From CAYLZN01 sp964387935 (GTDB lineage Bacteria; Acidobacteriota; Vicinamibacteria; Vicinamibacterales; JAFNAJ01), in contig CAYLZN010000329.1 of assembly GCA_964387935.1 (NCBI GenBank), positions 1-6,472 on the forward strand: a DNA stretch of 6,472 nt, read 5' to 3'. Position 1 is the stretch's first letter, and the number at the start of each line of letters is the position of its first letter. The notes beneath the pieces are model-generated. The model was not told the origin of the DNA, did not search any database, and saw only the letters and a program-made list of their open reading frames with translations. This document shows, in pieces, positions 3,834 to 6,472 of the stretch. Made by a program: the position numbers and the translations under genes.

Positions 3834-6472
3834 TCAGCGCGAAGCCGCGCCGGCGCGAGGGAGCTGCCGCCAGTTCACCGCGAGATCGATGCGGTTGCGG
3901 ACGTCCGCGGTTGCACGCTTGACGACGAGCAGGCGCGTGCCGTCGGGCGAGACGTCGTACGAGCGGCCGGGCGTGTCGACGAAGTCGGTCTCGAACCGCA
4001 GCCGCGGCGCGTCCCACCGCAGATCCGGCTGCGTGCGCACCCGGACCGACATCCAGCGGTTCCCGTTCCGGAAGAAGAGCGCGCCGCACTGGCACCACAC
4101 AGGCTCGCCTCCGCCGCCCGTGGAGATCTGTCGGGCACTCGCCCCGTCAGGGAACGACCGCACGAAGATCTCGACCTGGCCCGTCTCCACCGACGCATAC
4201 GCGACCCAGCGACCGTCGGGCGAGAAACTCGGCATGTGGCCAGCGAACGTGAGCTCGGGTGTCTGCGCCGGAGCGCCGTCTGCGCCGGTGAACGACACGC
4301 TGGCGATGGCGCCGCCCACCGTGCTGAGCGCCAGGACCCGCGCATCGGGCGACCACGAGTACGCGCCGAGCGGTCGGTCGGCGCGGCCCGCGATTTCCCT
4401 CGGCGAGCCACCGCCGTCGTGGCGCTGGGACAACACGCGAGAGTGGCTGCTCTCATCCGTCCACGCGCGAATGGCCAGCCTCCGGCTGTCAGGGCTCCAG
4501 AGAGGCCAGCCGCTGCTCTCGCCGACCACCAGCCGCCGGCCTTCGCGCCGCGCGAAGTCGTAGATCCAGACGTAGTCGGTCACATCACCCACGTGCACGG
4601 CGAGCGATCGGCCATCGTCCGAAAGGTCGACCACGCCATAGGTGGCGGCTGGCGTGTGCAGGTACTCGGTCTGTCCCCGTTCGTCCACCCACGCGAGCCG
4701 GCCCAGGGCCCGTTCCCCGCCAGGGACGTACGCGATCACCTGGCCCGAGGCGGTCGCGTGCACCTGCTGGAACAGTGACTCCATGGAGACGCCAGAGGCG
4801 ATCGGACGCGATTCGCCCGTGGTCACGCCCTTCTCGGGATCGAACGCGATGACGTGCAGCGTCGCCGCCCGTGCAAACACCAGGGTGTCCTCATCCAGGA
4901 ACCTGGCGTCGTATCCCGAGGGGATGACGACCGTGGCGGGACCGCCGGCGAGCGGAACGACCGAGACGCTCGCGTAGTCGCCGCTGATGCTGCGCATGTG
5001 ATCCGTGCGCAGCGCCCATCGACCGTCCAGCGAGACATCACTGAACCTCGCGTAACTGTCGTCGGGTTGCTCGACCTTCGACGGACGGCCGCCGGCCGCG
5101 CTGACGCGCCACAAGCCCAGGCCGTAGTCCGTGCTGAAGTAGATCGTGTCGTCGCGCGTCCATCGGGCCCGGACGGGCGTCTGCGCCTCGCAGACCGTCA
5201 CCGGCGCGCCGCCGTCCAGCGGAACCTTCTTGACCTTGTCGTCGGTGAGGAAGCCAAGCGAGCGGCCGTCTGCCGAGAAGAAGGGGAAGATCGCGCCCTC
5301 GGTGCCCGCCACGGGCACGACGGTCGAACCCGACAGCTCGCGCAGGTACAGCATCGTGCCCGTGGAAGCCTGCCCGACATAGGCCAGAGCACGTCCATCC
5401 GGCGACAGGGCGAGCACCGTGCTGTCGAATCCAGCGCGGGGCACCCGGGTGCCGAGCACGAGCGGCGCTGTGTCCGGCAGCTCGATGGTCGCCCGCACGA
5501 GGCCCTCGTGGCCGGCAAGGGTGGCTTCAGGCGTGGATGTCCCTGGAGCGAGAAACAGCCAGGCGGCGACGGCGCCGCACGCCGCTGCCGCGGTCAGACC
5601 GAGGATGAGGAGAAGCAGGAATCGGGGGCGCTGCGCCGCCCCGGCCGGCGTCACTGGCGCCGCCGAGACCGTTGCAGCACTGGCCGGGGCCGGCTGGCGG
5701 ACGAGATCGTCGAGCGCGATCCGGGCCTCGCCGATGTCCCGGAGGCGTCGCTTCGGGTCGCGCTCGAGGCACCGCTCGAGCAACTGCCGGAGCGCCGGGG
5801 GCGTCCCAGCGGGCAGCGCCGACCAGTCGATGTCCTGCCGCAAGACCGCAGCGAGCACGTCGGACAATTCCTCACCGGCGAATGCGCGCCGGCCGCTCAC
5901 CATCTCGTAGAGCACAGCACCGAAGGCCCAGATGTCCGCGCGCCGATCTACGCGCTTGCCGCGAGCCTGTTCGGGCGCCATGTACGCCGCGGTGCCGAGG
6001 ATGATGCCCGCCTGTGTGTGAGCCGGCGAGGTGATGGTGGGAGAGTCGACCGGCGTCTGGCCCTGAGCCTGGAGCCCCGAGCCTGGAGCCTGGTCCACCG
6101 CCTTGGCGAGCCCGAAGTCGAGCACCTTCACCGTGCCGTCGGGCCGCACCTTGACGTTGGCGGGCTTCAGGTCCCGGTGGACGATGCCCTGCTCGTGGGC
6201 GGCCTCGAGGGCCTCGGCGATCTGCCGCGCGATCGGGAGCGCCTCCTCGAGCGGCAGGGGACCGCGCGTGAGGCGCTGCGAGAGGTCCTCACCCGCCACC
6301 AGCTCCATCACGAGGGCATGAACGCCGTTGCTGTACTCGAGGCCGTGGACGTGCGCGATGTGCGGATGATTCAGCGCCGCGAGCAGTTCCGCCTCGCGCT
6401 GGAACCGCGCGAGCCGTTCCGGGTCGCGCGCGACCGCGGCCGGCAGCACCTTCAGCGCGACGTCGCGTTTGA
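3834..6472 (-). CDS. Membrane Ser/Thr protein kinase with C-terminal TolB/WD40-like propeller (5' end outside window)
   Basis: The frame is open to the window edge, so the start and glycine-rich loop are missing. The first visible residues, KRDVALKVLP, contain the strand-3 ATP-binding lysine (codon 6450-6452). Numbering from the V of KVLP (6449): HRDLKPAN (91-98), DFGLAK (111-116), APEQ (158-161) and DIWAFG (172-177). A complete active Hanks-type (PknB-like) kinase is therefore encoded. The activation segment is long and rich in Ser/Thr and Gln/Gly. An Ala/Pro linker leads to one membrane helix (about 277-300). Beyond it lie some 570 residues of repeated SPDG-type blades (first at 349, last at 834), as in TolB/PD40 propellers, ending in the NW motif common in these proteins. 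The kinase should face the cytoplasm and the propeller the periplasm, as a sensor or docking surface. This architecture is frequent in Acidobacteriota. Ligand and targets are unknown. Confidence 0.93.
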   Translation of the reverse strand, partial: KRDVALKVLPAAVARDPERLARFQREAELLAALNHPHIAHVHGLEYSNGVHALVMELVAGEDLSQRLTRGPLPLEEALPIARQIAEALEAAHEQGIVHRDLKPANVKVRPDGTVKVLDFGLAKAVDQAPGSGLQAQGQTPVDSPTITSPAHTQAGIILGTAAYMAPEQARGKRVDRRADIWAFGAVLYEMVSGRRAFAGEELSDVLAAVLRQDIDWSALPAGTPPALRQLLERCLERDPKRRLRDIGEARIALDDLVRQPAPASAATVSAAPVTPAGAAQRPRFLLLLILGLTAAAACGAVAAWLFLAPGTSTPEATLAGHEGLVRATIELPDTAPLVLGTRVPRAGFDSTVLALSPDGRALAYVGQASTGTMLYLRELSGSTVVPVAGTEGAIFPFFSADGRSLGFLTDDKVKKVPLDGGAPVTVCEAQTPVRARWTRDDTIYFSTDYGLGLWRVSAAGGRPSKVEQPDDSYARFSDVSLDGRWALRTDHMRSISGDYASVSVVPLAGGPATVVIPSGYDARFLDEDTLVFARAATLHVIAFDPEKGVTTGESRPIASGVSMESLFQQVHATASGQVIAYVPGGERALGRLAWVDERGQTEYLHTPAATYGVVDLSDDGRSLAVHVGDVTDYVWIYDFARREGRRLVVGESSGWPLWSPDSRRLAIRAWTDESSHSRVLSQRHDGGGSPREIAGRADRPLGAYSWSPDARVLALSTVGGAIASVSFTGADGAPAQTPELTFAGHMPSFSPDGRWVAYASVETGQVEIFVRSFPDGASARQISTGGGGEPVWCQCGALFFRNGNRWMSVRVRTQPDLRWDAPRLRFETDFVDTPGRSYDVSPDGTRLLVVKRATADVRNRIDLAVNWRQLPRAGAASR
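5550..5621 (-). other. Transmembrane helix of the kinase
   Basis: About 24 residues from FLLLLILGL to AAWLFLA, preceded by basic QRPR and followed by a Ser/Thr/Pro-rich stretch. It is the only long hydrophobic segment in the protein. By the positive-inside rule it places the kinase domain inside and the propeller outside. Confidence 0.8.
6065..6092. repeat. Four heptanucleotide units (GAGCCTG) in the kinase gene
   Basis: Four consecutive 7-base units: GAGCCTG, GAGCCCC, GAGCCTG, GAGCCTG. On the coding (minus) strand they encode the APGSGLQAQ stretch between DFG and APE of the kinase. Seven is not a multiple of three, so gain or loss of one unit would shift the frame upstream of the APE motif and abolish most of the protein. 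Confidence 0.7.

Noticed and set aside
3846..3857. CGCGCCGGCGCG perfect 12-base palindrome near the kinase 3' end
   Set aside because: It is inside the coding region, has no T-tract, and such palindromes are expected in DNA this rich in G and C, so it is not called a terminator.
3678..4778. 366-codon plus-strand open frame opposite the kinase
   Set aside because: Shadow of the propeller-coding region, composed of Arg/Ala/Val-rich sequence with no domain. The kinase frame is clearly real.

Overview
The window is GC-rich, uniformly codon-biased bacterial chromosome. Several features together suggest an Acidobacteriota-type soil or sediment bacterium (Vicinamibacteria-like). These are a receptor-like Ser/Thr kinase carrying a long TolB/WD40-like propeller, a Tat-exported redox enzyme, an outer-membrane barrel protein (so a Gram-negative envelope) and GC-rich third codon positions. 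This assignment is an inference from gene style; no marker gene is present.

Layout, left to right. (1) 7-375 (+): a PIN-domain toxin of the VapC type. Its start codon overlaps a stop codon at 5-7, the arrangement expected if an antitoxin gene ends just outside the window. (2) 376-618 (+): no confident gene, but an open frame with coding-like composition and no good start, probably a gene remnant. (3) 590-1204 (-): a small outer-membrane beta-barrel protein with a signal peptide, transcribed divergently from (4) 1291-1941 (+), a class I SAM-dependent methyltransferase. (5) 1922-3223 (-): an FMN-dependent alpha-hydroxy-acid oxidase/dehydrogenase with a Tat signal and, unusually, a CxxCH haem-c-type motif in a loop beside the active site. 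Its 3' end overlaps the methyltransferase 3' end by 20 bp. (6) 3353-3629 (+): the apparently frameshifted C-terminal remnant of a nucleotidyltransferase-like gene, followed with overlap by (7) 3613-3795 (+), a 60-residue acidic protein. (8) 3834-6472 (-): a membrane-anchored Ser/Thr kinase with a C-terminal beta-propeller, cut at its N-terminus by the window edge.

The genes do not form one pathway or long operon; orientation alternates and gaps are short. Two parts look like small mobile or decaying accessory modules: the VapC end, and the nucleotidyltransferase remnant with its small partner. The oxidase, barrel protein and kinase all relate to the envelope. The most distinctive observation is the possible flavin plus c-haem enzyme. 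Next are the heptanucleotide repeat inside the kinase activation segment and the two unexplained remnants. I found no RNA genes, CRISPR array, insertion sequence or strong intrinsic terminator.
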